From an uncultured Oscillospiraceae bacterium (GTDB taxonomy: Bacteria; Bacillota; Clostridia; Oscillospirales; Oscillospiraceae), in contig CANRFT010000021.1 in NCBI GenBank assembly GCA_947629955.1, forward strand, positions 1 to 35,722: 35,722 nt of DNA, read 5' to 3'. The notes beneath the pieces are model-generated. The model was given only the letters and a program-made list of their open reading frames with translations. It was not told the DNA's origin and did not search any database. Position numbers and translations under genes: made by a program. This document shows, one piece after another, positions 1 through 6,410 of this stretch. Position 1 is the first letter of the stretch. Each line of letters opens with the position of its first letter.

Positions 1-121
1 CCGCTACTCCAGCCTGACCCGCTCCTTCCCCGAGCGCGCCGAGAAGCTGTTCAAGGAGAACGAGCAGGCCGCCATGGCCCGCTGGGAGCACCTCCAGAAG
101 CTCATCCAGCTCTACGCCTGA
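1..121 (+). CDS. nifJ: Pyruvate:ferredoxin oxidoreductase, C-terminal end (partial)
   Basis: Only the last 39 codons are in the window, read from base 2 to a TGA at 119-121. The peptide RYSSLTRSFPERAEKLF followed by a charged helix and ARWEHLQKL is the typical extreme C-terminus of pyruvate:ferredoxin (flavodoxin) oxidoreductase, the enzyme that decarboxylates pyruvate to acetyl-CoA and reduces ferredoxin in anaerobes. No catalytic or Fe-S motif is visible because the gene is cut by the window edge, so the call rests on resemblance of this tail alone. A hairpin terminator follows at 205-242. Confidence 0.72.
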   Translation, partial: RYSSLTRSFPERAEKLFKENEQAAMARWEHLQKLIQLYA

Positions 122-164
122 GCTTCCGATCCGTAAAACGTTCAACAGAAAGAGTCCGGCCCGT

Positions 165-188
165 GGGCCAATGTCATTTAGTTGAGGA
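165..188 (+). repeat. Short intergenic repeat, copy 1
   Basis: GCCAATGTCATTTAGTTGAG lies between the PFOR end and its terminator. A close copy occurs on the minus strand at 18061-18081 and a shorter one on the plus strand at 17178-17192. In copy 1 and in the 18-kb copy the motif is followed after 20-23 bases by a hairpin whose arm contains (C/T)ACCCAC, so motif and hairpin appear to form one recurrent unit. Identity unknown. Confidence 0.6.
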
Positions 189-204
189 CTTTAAGAAAAA
201 TTTT

Positions 205-242
205 GAAAGCACCCACCCTTATTCTAAGGGGTGGGTGCTTTC
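205..242 (+). terminator. Intrinsic terminator after the PFOR gene
   Basis: Arms GAAAGCACCCACCCTT (205-220) and AAGGGGTGGGTGCTTTC (226-242) pair over nearly their whole length, with one extra G, around the loop ATTCT. The A-rich left side and T-rich right side allow use from either direction. Confidence 0.8.
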
Positions 243-292
243 CCTTATACCGCCTAAATTTCTAGGAACACAAAAAGATAATGGAAAAGAAC

Positions 293-321
293 TTCCCTTT
301 TCCGTTCTTCTGTGGTATAGT
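293..321 (+). promoter_or_regulatory. Likely promoter of proBA
   Basis: A -10-like TATAGT (316-321) lies 17 bases after a weak -35-like TTCCCT (293-298), about 35 bases ahead of the proB start. The -10 is good and the -35 poor. A short inverted repeat AAGAAC/GTTCTT overlaps this region. No T-box leader is evident. Confidence 0.45.
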
Positions 322-356
322 AGTACACACTTTAGCGGAACAGAGAGGGAAAGACC

Positions 357-1142
357 ATGAAGATCGTCGTGAAGGTGGGCACCTCCACCCTGGCCCATGC
401 CACCGGGCGGCTGAACATCCGGCGGGTGGAGGAGCTGGTGAAGGCGCTGGCCGATCTGAAAAACGCGGGGCATCAGATCATCCTGGTATCCTCCGGAGCC
501 ATCGGCATGGGGGTGGGCCGGCTGAATCTGCCGGGGCGGCCCGCCGACATGCCCACCAAGCAGGCGGCTGCCGCCGTGGGCCAGTGTGAGCTGATGTACA
601 CCTATGACCGGCTGTTCGGGCAGTACGGCCACACGGTGGCCCAGATCCTGCTCACCGCGGAAGACGTGGAGTACCCCCAGCGGCGGCACAACTTTGAGAA
701 CGTGATGGGCCGCCTGCTGGAGCTGGGGGCCCTGCCCGTCATCAACGAGAACGACGCCGTGGCCACCGACGAGGTGGGGGTGTCCACCACCATCGGCGAG
801 AACGACACCCTGTCCGCCATCGTGGCCGGGTGCGTGGGGGCCGATCTGCTGGTGATTTTGAGCGACATCGACGGGCTGTACACCGCCGACCCCAGGAAGG
901 ATGCGGGGGCGAAGCTCATCCCGGAGGTCACGGCCATCACCCCGGAGGTGGAGGCCCTGGCCGGGGGGACCGGCTCCGCTCTGGGCTCCGGCGGCATGGC
1001 CACGAAACTGAAGGCCGCCCGGCTGGTGATGGAGCGGGGGTGCGACATGGTCATCGCCAACGGCCAGCACCCGGAAGTTTTGTACGACATCGCGGCGGGC
1101 AGGCCCGTGGGCACCCGCTTTGTGGGGAGGAAGGACGCATGA
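357..1142 (+). CDS. proB: Glutamate 5-kinase, catalytic domain only
   Basis: Phosphorylates L-glutamate to glutamyl-5-phosphate, the first step of proline synthesis in the cytoplasm. The 261-residue product has the amino-acid-kinase fold throughout: KVGTSTL near residue 6 (phosphate binding), SSGAIGMG, the glutamate-binding NENDAV stretch, [23 protein letters not shown] and a C-terminal [12 protein letters not shown]. It stops after the kinase domain and lacks the roughly 100-residue PUA domain of the E. coli-type enzyme, which is common in Clostridia. The ATG at 357 follows a purine-rich GAGAGGGAAAG ribosome site. Its stop codon overlaps the proA start (ATGA), so the two are translationally coupled. 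Certain by motif and context. Confidence 0.95.
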   Translation: MKIVVKVGTSTLAHATGRLNIRRVEELVKALADLKNAGHQIILVSSGAIGMGVGRLNLPGRPADMPTKQAAAAVGQCELMYTYDRLFGQYGHTVAQILLTAEDVEYPQRRHNFENVMGRLLELGALPVINENDAVATDEVGVSTTIGENDTLSAIVAGCVGADLLVILSDIDGLYTADPRKDAGAKLIPEVTAITPEVEALAGGTGSALGSGGMATKLKAARLVMERGCDMVIANGQHPEVLYDIAAGRPVGTRFVGRKDA

Positions 1143-2395
1143 CTACGTTAGAGTTATTGCAGCAGGCCAGGGCCGCCAAATCGGCTATGGCTTTGGCTGA
1201 TACCAATACGAAAAACGCCGCCCTGCTGGCCATGGCGGACGCCCTGGAGGCCCGCGCCGGGGCCATCCTGGCGGCCAACGAACTGGACCTGGAGGCGGCG
1301 AAGGGCGCCGTGTCCGACGTGATGCTGGACCGGCTGGCCCTGTCCGAGACGCGCATCCAGGGCATGGCCGCCGGCGTCCGGGAGGTGGCCGCCCTGCCCG
1401 ACCCGGCGGGGGAGGTGCTGTCCCGGGTGGAGCGGCCCAACGGGTTGGTCATCGAAAAGACCGCCGTGCCCATGGGGGTCATCACCATCATCTATGAGAG
1501 CCGGCCCAATGTCACCTCCGACGCGGCGGCCCTGGCCCTGAAGGCGGGCTCCGCCTGTGTGCTGCGGTGCGGCAAGGAGGCCCACCGCTCCGCCGCCGCC
1601 ATCGTGGAGGCGCTGAAGGAGGGCCTGACCTCCGCCGGACTGCCCGCCGGCGCCCTGGGGCTGGTGGAGGACACCTCCCGTGCCTCCGCTAATGAGCTGA
1701 TGACCGCCTCCGGCTATGTGGACCTGCTCATCCCCAGAGGGGGCGCGGGGCTCATCCGAGCCTGCGTGGAGAACGCCACCGTCCCCGTCATCGAGACGGG
1801 CACCGGCATCTGCCACATCTACGTGGACAAGGACGCCGATCAGGATATGGCCCTGGACATCCTGGAGAACGCCAAGTGCTCCCGGCCCTCCGTCTGCAAC
1901 GCCGCCGAGGTCTGTCTGGTCCACCGGGACATCGCGGCGGAGTTCCTGCCCAAATTCAGAAAGCGCATGGTAGACGATCGGGCCGCCGCCGGCAAGCCCC
2001 CGGTGGAGCTGCGGCTGGACGCTGCGGCCGCCAAGATCGTCGACGGCACGCCGGCGGGGGAGGAGGACTTCGACACCGAGTTTTTGGACTATATCATGGC
2101 TGTCAAAGTGGTGGACAGCGCGGAGGGGGCCGTGGCCCACATCGCCGCCCACTCCACCGGCCACTCGGAGAGCATCGTCACCGCCAATGTGGAGACCGCC
2201 CGGAAATTCCTCCGGGGGGTGGACTCCGCCGCCGTGTACTGGAACGCCTCCACCCGCTTCACCGACGGGGGGGAGTTCGGTCTGGGCTGCGAGATGGGCA
2301 TCTCCACCCAGCGGCTCCACGCCAGGGGGCCCATGGGGCTGCGGGAGCTGTGCTCCTACAAATATGTGATCACCGGGGCGGGGCAGATCCGATAA
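1139..2395 (+). CDS. proA: Glutamate-5-semialdehyde dehydrogenase (gamma-glutamyl phosphate reductase)
   Basis: Reduces glutamyl-5-phosphate with NADPH to glutamate semialdehyde, the second step of proline synthesis. The 418-residue length matches the family. The catalytic cysteine is Cys253 in RPSVCNAAE. Other hallmarks are the cofactor-region [41 protein letters not shown] and the C-terminal [25 protein letters not shown] region. The reading frame is open upstream to 830, but that extension runs through proB in another frame. The ATG at 1139, overlapping the proB stop, gives the normal N-terminus [14 protein letters not shown]. No proC is seen nearby. An MBL-fold gene follows after 5 bases. 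Confidence 0.96.
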   Translation: MTTLELLQQARAAKSAMALADTNTKNAALLAMADALEARAGAILAANELDLEAAKGAVSDVMLDRLALSETRIQGMAAGVREVAALPDPAGEVLSRVERPNGLVIEKTAVPMGVITIIYESRPNVTSDAAALALKAGSACVLRCGKEAHRSAAAIVEALKEGLTSAGLPAGALGLVEDTSRASANELMTASGYVDLLIPRGGAGLIRACVENATVPVIETGTGICHIYVDKDADQDMALDILENAKCSRPSVCNAAEVCLVHRDIAAEFLPKFRKRMVDDRAAAGKPPVELRLDAAAAKIVDGTPAGEEDFDTEFLDYIMAVKVVDSAEGAVAHIAAHSTGHSESIVTANVETARKFLRGVDSAAVYWNASTRFTDGGEFGLGCEMGISTQRLHARGPMGLRELCSYKYVITGAGQIR

Positions 2396-2400
2396 GCAAT

Positions 2401-3165
2401 ATGAGCGAATGGTTTACAGTCGATAGGATCGACCGGGATACCTTTGTGATCAGTGAATATAAGCATTGGGAGGAGACGCACTGCTACCTGCTGTGCGGAA
2501 CGGAAAGGGCGGTCCTGATCGATACGGGCCTGGGTGTCGGCAGTATCAGAGATGTTGTGGACAGCCTGACCGACCTCCCAGTGACGGTGGCAACCACTCA
2601 CGCCCACTGGGACCATATCGGCGGGCACAGATACTTTGAGCGCATTGCCGTCCATGAGGCTGAGGTGGGGTGGCTGACCGGGAAGTTTCCGCTCCCGCCG
2701 GAGGCGGTGAAACGCAATTTGACCTGCCGCCCGTGTGATTTCCCGGCGGATTTTTCTCCTGACGATTACCATATCTTCCAGGGGACGCCGCAAATCGTTC
2801 TGCGGGACGGCGACTGTCTGTCATTGGGCGATCGCACGCTGAACGTGATCCACACCCCCGGCCATTCTCCCGGACACTGCTGCTTCTATGAGCCTGAACG
2901 CAATTATCTGTATTCCGGCGACCTGATCTATCAGGGCTGCCTCGACGCCTTTTATCCCTCCACCGACCCTTGGCTGTTCTGGCGGTCGGTCAGGAGGCTC
3001 CTGCCGTTGAAAATAAGCCGGGTCCTGCCGGGGCACCACCGATTATCCGTCCCGGTCGATCTGATCGGTCGCGTCGAACGGGCCTTTCAGGACCTGGCGC
3101 GGGAGGGGAACCTGAAACACGGCGGCGGCGTGTTCCAATATGAGGATTTCCAGATCCACATCTGA
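2401..3165 (+). CDS. Metallo-beta-lactamase-fold hydrolase
   Basis: A 254-residue MBL-superfamily hydrolase without a signal peptide. The dinuclear metal site is visible: His67-x-His69-x-Asp71-His72 in THAHWDHIGGH, a histidine in TPGHSPGH, the bridging aspartate in SGDLIY and a final histidine in LPGHH. It resembles the glyoxalase II/thioesterase-like branch, but the substrate cannot be read from the sequence. The ATG at 2401 is only 5 bases after the proA stop, so co-transcription with proBA is likely, although the ribosome site is weak (GATCCGATAAGC). Its base composition is slightly less GC-biased than proBA, which suggests a later addition to the operon. A terminator follows directly. Confidence 0.85.
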   Translation: MSEWFTVDRIDRDTFVISEYKHWEETHCYLLCGTERAVLIDTGLGVGSIRDVVDSLTDLPVTVATTHAHWDHIGGHRYFERIAVHEAEVGWLTGKFPLPPEAVKRNLTCRPCDFPADFSPDDYHIFQGTPQIVLRDGDCLSLGDRTLNVIHTPGHSPGHCCFYEPERNYLYSGDLIYQGCLDAFYPSTDPWLFWRSVRRLLPLKISRVLPGHHRLSVPVDLIGRVERAFQDLAREGNLKHGGGVFQYEDFQIHI

Positions 3166-3173
3166 ACTGTTTA

Positions 3174-3205
3174 CGAGAGGTCAAGGGGCAGCCCTTGGCC
3201 TCTCG
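3174..3205 (+). terminator. Intrinsic terminator ending the proBA-MBL operon
   Basis: CGAGAGGTCAAGGG (3174-3187) pairs with CCCTTGGCCTCTCG (3192-3205) around a GCAG loop. The stem is strong but the following T tract is weak (TCATGTCT). Confidence 0.65.
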
Positions 3206-3261
3206 TCATGTCTGCCACAAAAGGCCCCGCCAAATTTTTGCGCATATTTCCAAATTCCCTG

Positions 3262-3310
3262 TTGACAGGCGGGCCATCCTGTGCTAACATATGAGCAGAT
3301 GTTCAAATAT
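3262..3310 (+). promoter_or_regulatory. Promoter and ArsR/SmtB-type operator of the metal operon
   Basis: A consensus -35 TTGACA (3262-3267), a 17-base spacer and a -10 TAACAT (3285-3290) are directly followed by the imperfect palindrome TGAGCA-GA-TGTTCA (3292-3305), set in AT-rich flanks. This matches the TGAA..TTCA operator class bound by CadC/CzrA/SmtB sensors. It overlaps the predicted start of transcription, so repressor binding should block the polymerase. Autoregulation by the following gene is the natural inference. Confidence 0.8.
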
Positions 3311-3332
3311 TTGTCCGAAAGGAGCGGGACCC

Positions 3333-3695
3333 ATGGAGGAGAACCTGGAGATCGAGCGGTGCGGCTTTCTCTGCGTCCATGAGGACACGGTGGCCCAGGT
3401 GATCTCGGAGATGCCCGATGACGAGACTCTGTACGATCTGGCGGAGCTGTTCAAGGTGTTTGGGGACTCCACCCGGATCAAGATCCTCTACGCCCTGTTC
3501 GAGGCGGAGTTGTGCGTGTGCGACATCGCCCAGCTGCTGGGGCTGACCCAGTCCGCCGTGTCCCACCAGCTGCGGGTGCTGAAGGGCTCCCGGCTGGTGA
3601 AGCCCCGGAAGGACGGCAAGACCGTGTTCTACTCCCTGGCCGACGACCACGTCCGCAAGATCATCGCCCAGGGCATGGACCACATTCAGGAGTAG
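3333..3695 (+). CDS. ArsR/SmtB-family metal-sensing repressor (CadC-like)
   Basis: A winged-helix repressor that should leave its operator when Cd, Pb or Zn binds. With the ATG at 3333 (ribosome site AAAGGAGCGGG) the protein has 120 residues; an ATG at 3291 lies inside the operator and is rejected. The recognition helix is TQSAVSHQLRVLK (72-84). Two complete metal sites are visible: a cysteine site with Cys10 and Cys14 in the N-terminal arm plus Cys61-Val-Cys63 (ELCVCD), as in CadC; and the alpha-5 zinc site Asp104-x-His106-x10-His117-x2-Glu120, as in SmtB. It heads an operon with an HMA protein and a P1B-ATPase. The family is certain; the exact metal is inferred. Confidence 0.92.
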   Translation: MEENLEIERCGFLCVHEDTVAQVISEMPDDETLYDLAELFKVFGDSTRIKILYALFEAELCVCDIAQLLGLTQSAVSHQLRVLKGSRLVKPRKDGKTVFYSLADDHVRKIIAQGMDHIQE

Positions 3696-3705
3696 GGGCC
3701 GGCCC

Positions 3706-3772
3706 ATGTGCCGGCCCGCCAAATCAAATGTGCCGGCCCGCCAACCAAACATGCAAACCCGCCAAATCAAAC
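3706..3772 (+). repeat. Three degenerate 22-23-base tandem repeats
   Basis: Units at 3706-3727, 3728-3750 and 3751-3772 share the pattern ATG(TGC/CAA)..CCCGCCAA(AT/C)CAA. They fill the gap between the repressor gene and the HMA gene and end just before its ribosome site. The first two units are nearly identical; the third has diverged in its GC-rich part. Function unknown. Confidence 0.7.
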
Positions 3773-3790
3773 ATAGAAGGAGTGCTTCCC

Positions 3791-4003
3791 ATGAAAAAGA
3801 CCTACAAGCTCATCGACCTGGACTGCGCCAACTGCGCCCGTAAGATGCAGGACGCCATCCTCAAACTGGACGGGGTGGAGGACTGCACCGTCAACTTCCT
3901 CACCCAGAAGCTGACCATCACCGCCGCCGACGTGGAGGCCCTCATGCCCGCCGTGGTCAAGTGCGTCAAAAAGGTGGAGCCCGACTGCGAGATTGTGATG
4001 TAA
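3791..4003 (+). CDS. Free-standing heavy-metal-associated (HMA) domain protein
   Basis: A 70-residue ferredoxin-like HMA domain with the metal-binding loop DLDCANC (Cys12, Cys15). The aspartate-rich variant of the GMTCxxC loop is typical of Zn/Cd/Pb-handling HMA domains rather than copper ones. It probably delivers metal to, or senses metal for, the P1B-ATPase encoded next, whose own N-terminus lacks such a domain; the domain has in effect been split off as its own gene. The ATG at 3791 follows GAAGGAG with ideal spacing. The frame is open upstream to 3512, but that part is the repressor gene in another frame. Confidence 0.9.
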   Translation: MKKTYKLIDLDCANCARKMQDAILKLDGVEDCTVNFLTQKLTITAADVEALMPAVVKCVKKVEPDCEIVM

Positions 4004-4013
4004 TGACCCCTTT

Positions 4014-4058
4014 GACCGCCCGGTTCCGTGCCTCCGCAAGGGACACGGGCGGTTTTTT
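4014..4058 (+). terminator. Intrinsic terminator inside the metal operon
   Basis: ACCGCCCG (4015-4022) pairs with CGGGCGGT (4046-4053), followed by TTTTTT. It sits between the HMA gene and the ATPase gene, so it should let only part of the transcripts reach the pump gene, unless it is controlled. No separate promoter for the ATPase is evident in the short gap. Confidence 0.75.
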
Positions 4059-4089
4059 GCGCCCTTTTTAAGACAAGGAGGGAACTCCC

Positions 4090-5937
4090 ATGACGAAAAA
4101 ACAGAAGAAAATGCTGGCCCGCATCCTCATCGCGGGGGCGCTGCTCATCGCGGCGCACTTCGTCCCGCTGGAGGGGCTGTGGCGGCTGCCGCTGTACCTG
4201 ATCCCCTACTTCATCATCGGCTGGGACGTGCTGTGGAAGGCCATTCGCAACATCGCCCACGGCCAGGTGTTCGACGAGAACTTCCTCATGTCCCTGGCCA
4301 CCGTGGGGGCTCTGGTGCTGGGCGAGTATGCCGAGGCGGTGGGGGTCATGCTGTTCTACCAGGTGGGTGAGCTGTTCCAGAGCTACGCCGTGGGCAAGTC
4401 CCGGCAGTCCATCGCCCAGCTTATGGACATCCGGCCCGACACGGCCAACGTGGAGCGGGACGGGGAGATCGAGGAGGTGGACCCGGAGGAGGTGGAGATC
4501 GGCGAGACCATCGTCATCCGCCCCGGCGAGAAGGTCCCCCTGGACGGGGTGGTGCTGGAGGGCTCCTCCGCCATCGACACCGCTGCCCTCACCGGCGAGT
4601 CGGCGCCCCGGGATGTGGCTGTCGGCGGTGAGCTGCTGTCCGGCTGCGTGAACCTCACCGGCCTGCTGAAAGTCCGGGTCACCAAGGAGTTCGGTCAGTC
4701 CACTGTGGCCAAGATTTTGGATCTGGTGGAGAACGCCTCATCCAAAAAGGCAAAGGCGGAGAACTTCATCACCAAGTTCGCCCGGTATTACACCCCCGCC
4801 GTGGTGTTCGGGGCGCTGGCCCTGGCCATCATCCCCTCCCTGGTGGACGGCCGCTGGCAGATGTGGGTCGGCCGGGCCCTGACCTTCCTGGTCATCTCCT
4901 GCCCCTGCGCCCTGGTCATCTCCATCCCCCTGTCCTTCTTCGGGGGGATCGGCGGGGCTTCCCGGAAGGGCATCCTGGTGAAGGGCGGCAACTACTTAGA
5001 GCTGTTAGCTGACGCCGGCATCGTGGTGTTCGATAAGACGGGCACCCTCACCAAGGGGACCTTCGCCGTCAGCGAGGTCCACCCCGTGGGGGTCAGCGAG
5101 GGTGAGCTGCTGGAGCTGGCCGCCCTGGCGGAACAGCACTCCAGCCACCCCATCGCCCAGTCCCTCCGGGCGGCTTGGGGGAAGGAGTGCGACCCCGAGC
5201 GGGTGGCCGATGTGACTGAGGTGGCTGGCCAGGGGGTCAAAGCCCTGGTGGACGGCCGGGAGGTGCTGGCCGGCAACGCCAAGCTGATGGCCTCCCTCCC
5301 CGGCTGGACGAACGGGGCCGCCGCCGCTGCGGTGGGCACCGTGGTCCACGTGGCAGCGGAGGGAAAGTATATCGGATATGTGACGGTGGCCGACCAGATC
5401 AAGGAGACCACCCCCAAAGCGCTGGCCGATCTGAAGGCCGCCGGGGTGCGAAAGACCGTCATGCTCACCGGCGACAGCGAGGCCGTGGGCCGGGCAGTGG
5501 GCGCGAAGCTGGGAATCGACGAGGTCCACGCGGGGCTGCTGCCCGGCGATAAGGTTGATCAGGTGGAGAAGCTGCTGGCCTCCAAGGGGCCCCGGGAGCA
5601 GCTGGTCTTTGTGGGAGACGGCATCAACGACGCGCCGGTGCTGTCCCGGGCCGACGTGGGGGTGGCCATGGGGGCCCTGGGCTCCGACGCCGCCATCGAG
5701 GCCGCCGACGTGGTCCTCATGGACGACGACCTGTCCAAGCTGGCGGCGGCGGTGTCCATCGCCCGGAAGTGCCTCCGCATCGTGCGGGAGAACATCGTGT
5801 TCGCCCTGGCGGTCAAGGGGCTGTTCCTGGTCCTGGGCGCCATCGGCAGGAGCACCATGTGGATGGCCGTCTTCGCCGACGTGGGAGTAGCGGTCATCGC
5901 CATCCTCAACGCCATGCGGGCGCTGAACGTCAAATGA
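4090..5937 (+). CDS. cadA: Zn/Cd/Pb-exporting P1B-type ATPase
   Basis: Exports divalent soft metals across the cytoplasmic membrane using ATP. The 615-residue protein shows the full set of motifs: TGES (168-171, phosphatase loop), Cys271-Pro-Cys273 in SCPCALVISIPLSFFG (the membrane site of Zn/Cd/Pb pumps), the phosphorylated Asp315 in DKTGT, an SSHP nucleotide-binding motif, GDGIND (509-514), and Asp597 in the last helix (FADVGVAVIAILNAMRAL), the conserved acidic ligand of ZntA-like pumps. No N-terminal HMA domain is present; the gene upstream supplies one. The start follows AAGGAGGG. Specificity (Zn/Cd/Pb rather than Cu) is inferred from the membrane motifs and the repressor. Confidence 0.93.
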   Translation: MTKKQKKMLARILIAGALLIAAHFVPLEGLWRLPLYLIPYFIIGWDVLWKAIRNIAHGQVFDENFLMSLATVGALVLGEYAEAVGVMLFYQVGELFQSYAVGKSRQSIAQLMDIRPDTANVERDGEIEEVDPEEVEIGETIVIRPGEKVPLDGVVLEGSSAIDTAALTGESAPRDVAVGGELLSGCVNLTGLLKVRVTKEFGQSTVAKILDLVENASSKKAKAENFITKFARYYTPAVVFGALALAIIPSLVDGRWQMWVGRALTFLVISCPCALVISIPLSFFGGIGGASRKGILVKGGNYLELLADAGIVVFDKTGTLTKGTFAVSEVHPVGVSEGELLELAALAEQHSSHPIAQSLRAAWGKECDPERVADVTEVAGQGVKALVDGREVLAGNAKLMASLPGWTNGAAAAAVGTVVHVAAEGKYIGYVTVADQIKETTPKALADLKAAGVRKTVMLTGDSEAVGRAVGAKLGIDEVHAGLLPGDKVDQVEKLLASKGPREQLVFVGDGINDAPVLSRADVGVAMGALGSDAAIEAADVVLMDDDLSKLAAAVSIARKCLRIVRENIVFALAVKGLFLVLGAIGRSTMWMAVFADVGVAVIAILNAMRALNVK

Positions 5938-5971
5938 AAGTTCAAGAATAGACTGTTGCGTTTCTGTACAG

Positions 5972-6017
5972 AAGTTCTCAGGAAATGCCCGGATTTTTGG
6001 GCATTTCCTGAGAACTT
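5972..6017 (+). terminator. Strong intrinsic terminator after the ATPase gene
   Basis: A perfect 19-bp stem (5972-5990 with 5999-6017) surrounds the loop GGATTTTT and is followed by TTA. The AA/TT ends of the stem make it usable on both strands. Confidence 0.88.
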
Positions 6018-6050
6018 TTAACGTTATGCACGAAATCCCGTGATTTCCGC

Positions 6051-6079
6051 TTGCAAAGGGCGGGGGAGAGGCATATAAT
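6051..6079 (+). promoter_or_regulatory. Promoter of the glycine-riboswitch transcript
   Basis: TTGCAA (6051-6056), a 17-base spacer and a perfect TATAAT (6074-6079) start a leader of about 325 bases ahead of the symporter gene. Confidence 0.8.
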
Positions 6080-6130
6080 GCGTGGCAAGGATGCGGAAGC
6101 GTCCGGAAAACTGCACAGGCGATCGGAAGT

Positions 6131-6300
6131 CAGCAGGAGAATCGCGGCAAACGGGCCGCGTGCCGACGGAATGACACTCTCAGGCGTCCCCACGGGGGCA
6201 GGACTGCTGATGGATCGCACTCTGGAGAAGCCCGGAGCCGCCGGGTGCCGAAGGGGCAAGCGCCGCAAGGCGTCAATCTCTCAGGCAAAAGGACAGAGCG
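6131..6300 (+). promoter_or_regulatory. Tandem glycine riboswitch
   Basis: Two glycine aptamers in series. Aptamer 1 (6131-6209) is closed by CAGCAG/CTGCTG and contains GTGCCGACGGAATGACACTCTCAGGCG. Aptamer 2 (6220-6300) has the near-consensus core GGAGAAG, GTGCCGAAGGGGCAAG and CTCTCAGGCAAAAGGACAGAG. A linker of about 10 bases joins them, as in the classical cooperative arrangement. The first aptamer deviates more from consensus than the second. The expression platform is the hairpin pair just downstream. Whether glycine turns the gene on or off cannot be decided by eye; OFF control would be logical for an importer. Confidence 0.93.
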
Positions 6301-6338
6301 GAACACTGACGGGGGGGATTTTGTTTTCCCCGTCATGG

Positions 6339-6371
6339 AGCGAAGCCTGTCGGGCTTCGCTTTTCTGTTTT
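6339..6371 (+). terminator. Riboswitch expression-platform terminator
   Basis: AGCGAAGCC (6339-6347) pairs with GGCTTCGCT (6353-6361), followed by TTTCTGTTTT. A second stem just upstream, GACGGGG/CCCCGTC (6308-6334), lies between aptamer 2 and this terminator and could take part in the switch. Confidence 0.8.
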
Positions 6372-6410
6372 CCGGCTGCCCCGTGATATGAAAAGAAAGA
6401 GGGGAGCGCA

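Noticed and set aside
3291-3332. Upstream ATG for the ArsR-type repressor
   Set aside because: It lies at the predicted start of transcription within the operator and has no ribosome site; the ATG at 3333 has GGAG at good spacing and gives residue numbering that fits SmtB.
3706-3772. Possible CRISPR array
   Set aside because: Units of 22-23 bases are directly adjacent without spacers, only three in number, and no cas genes are present.
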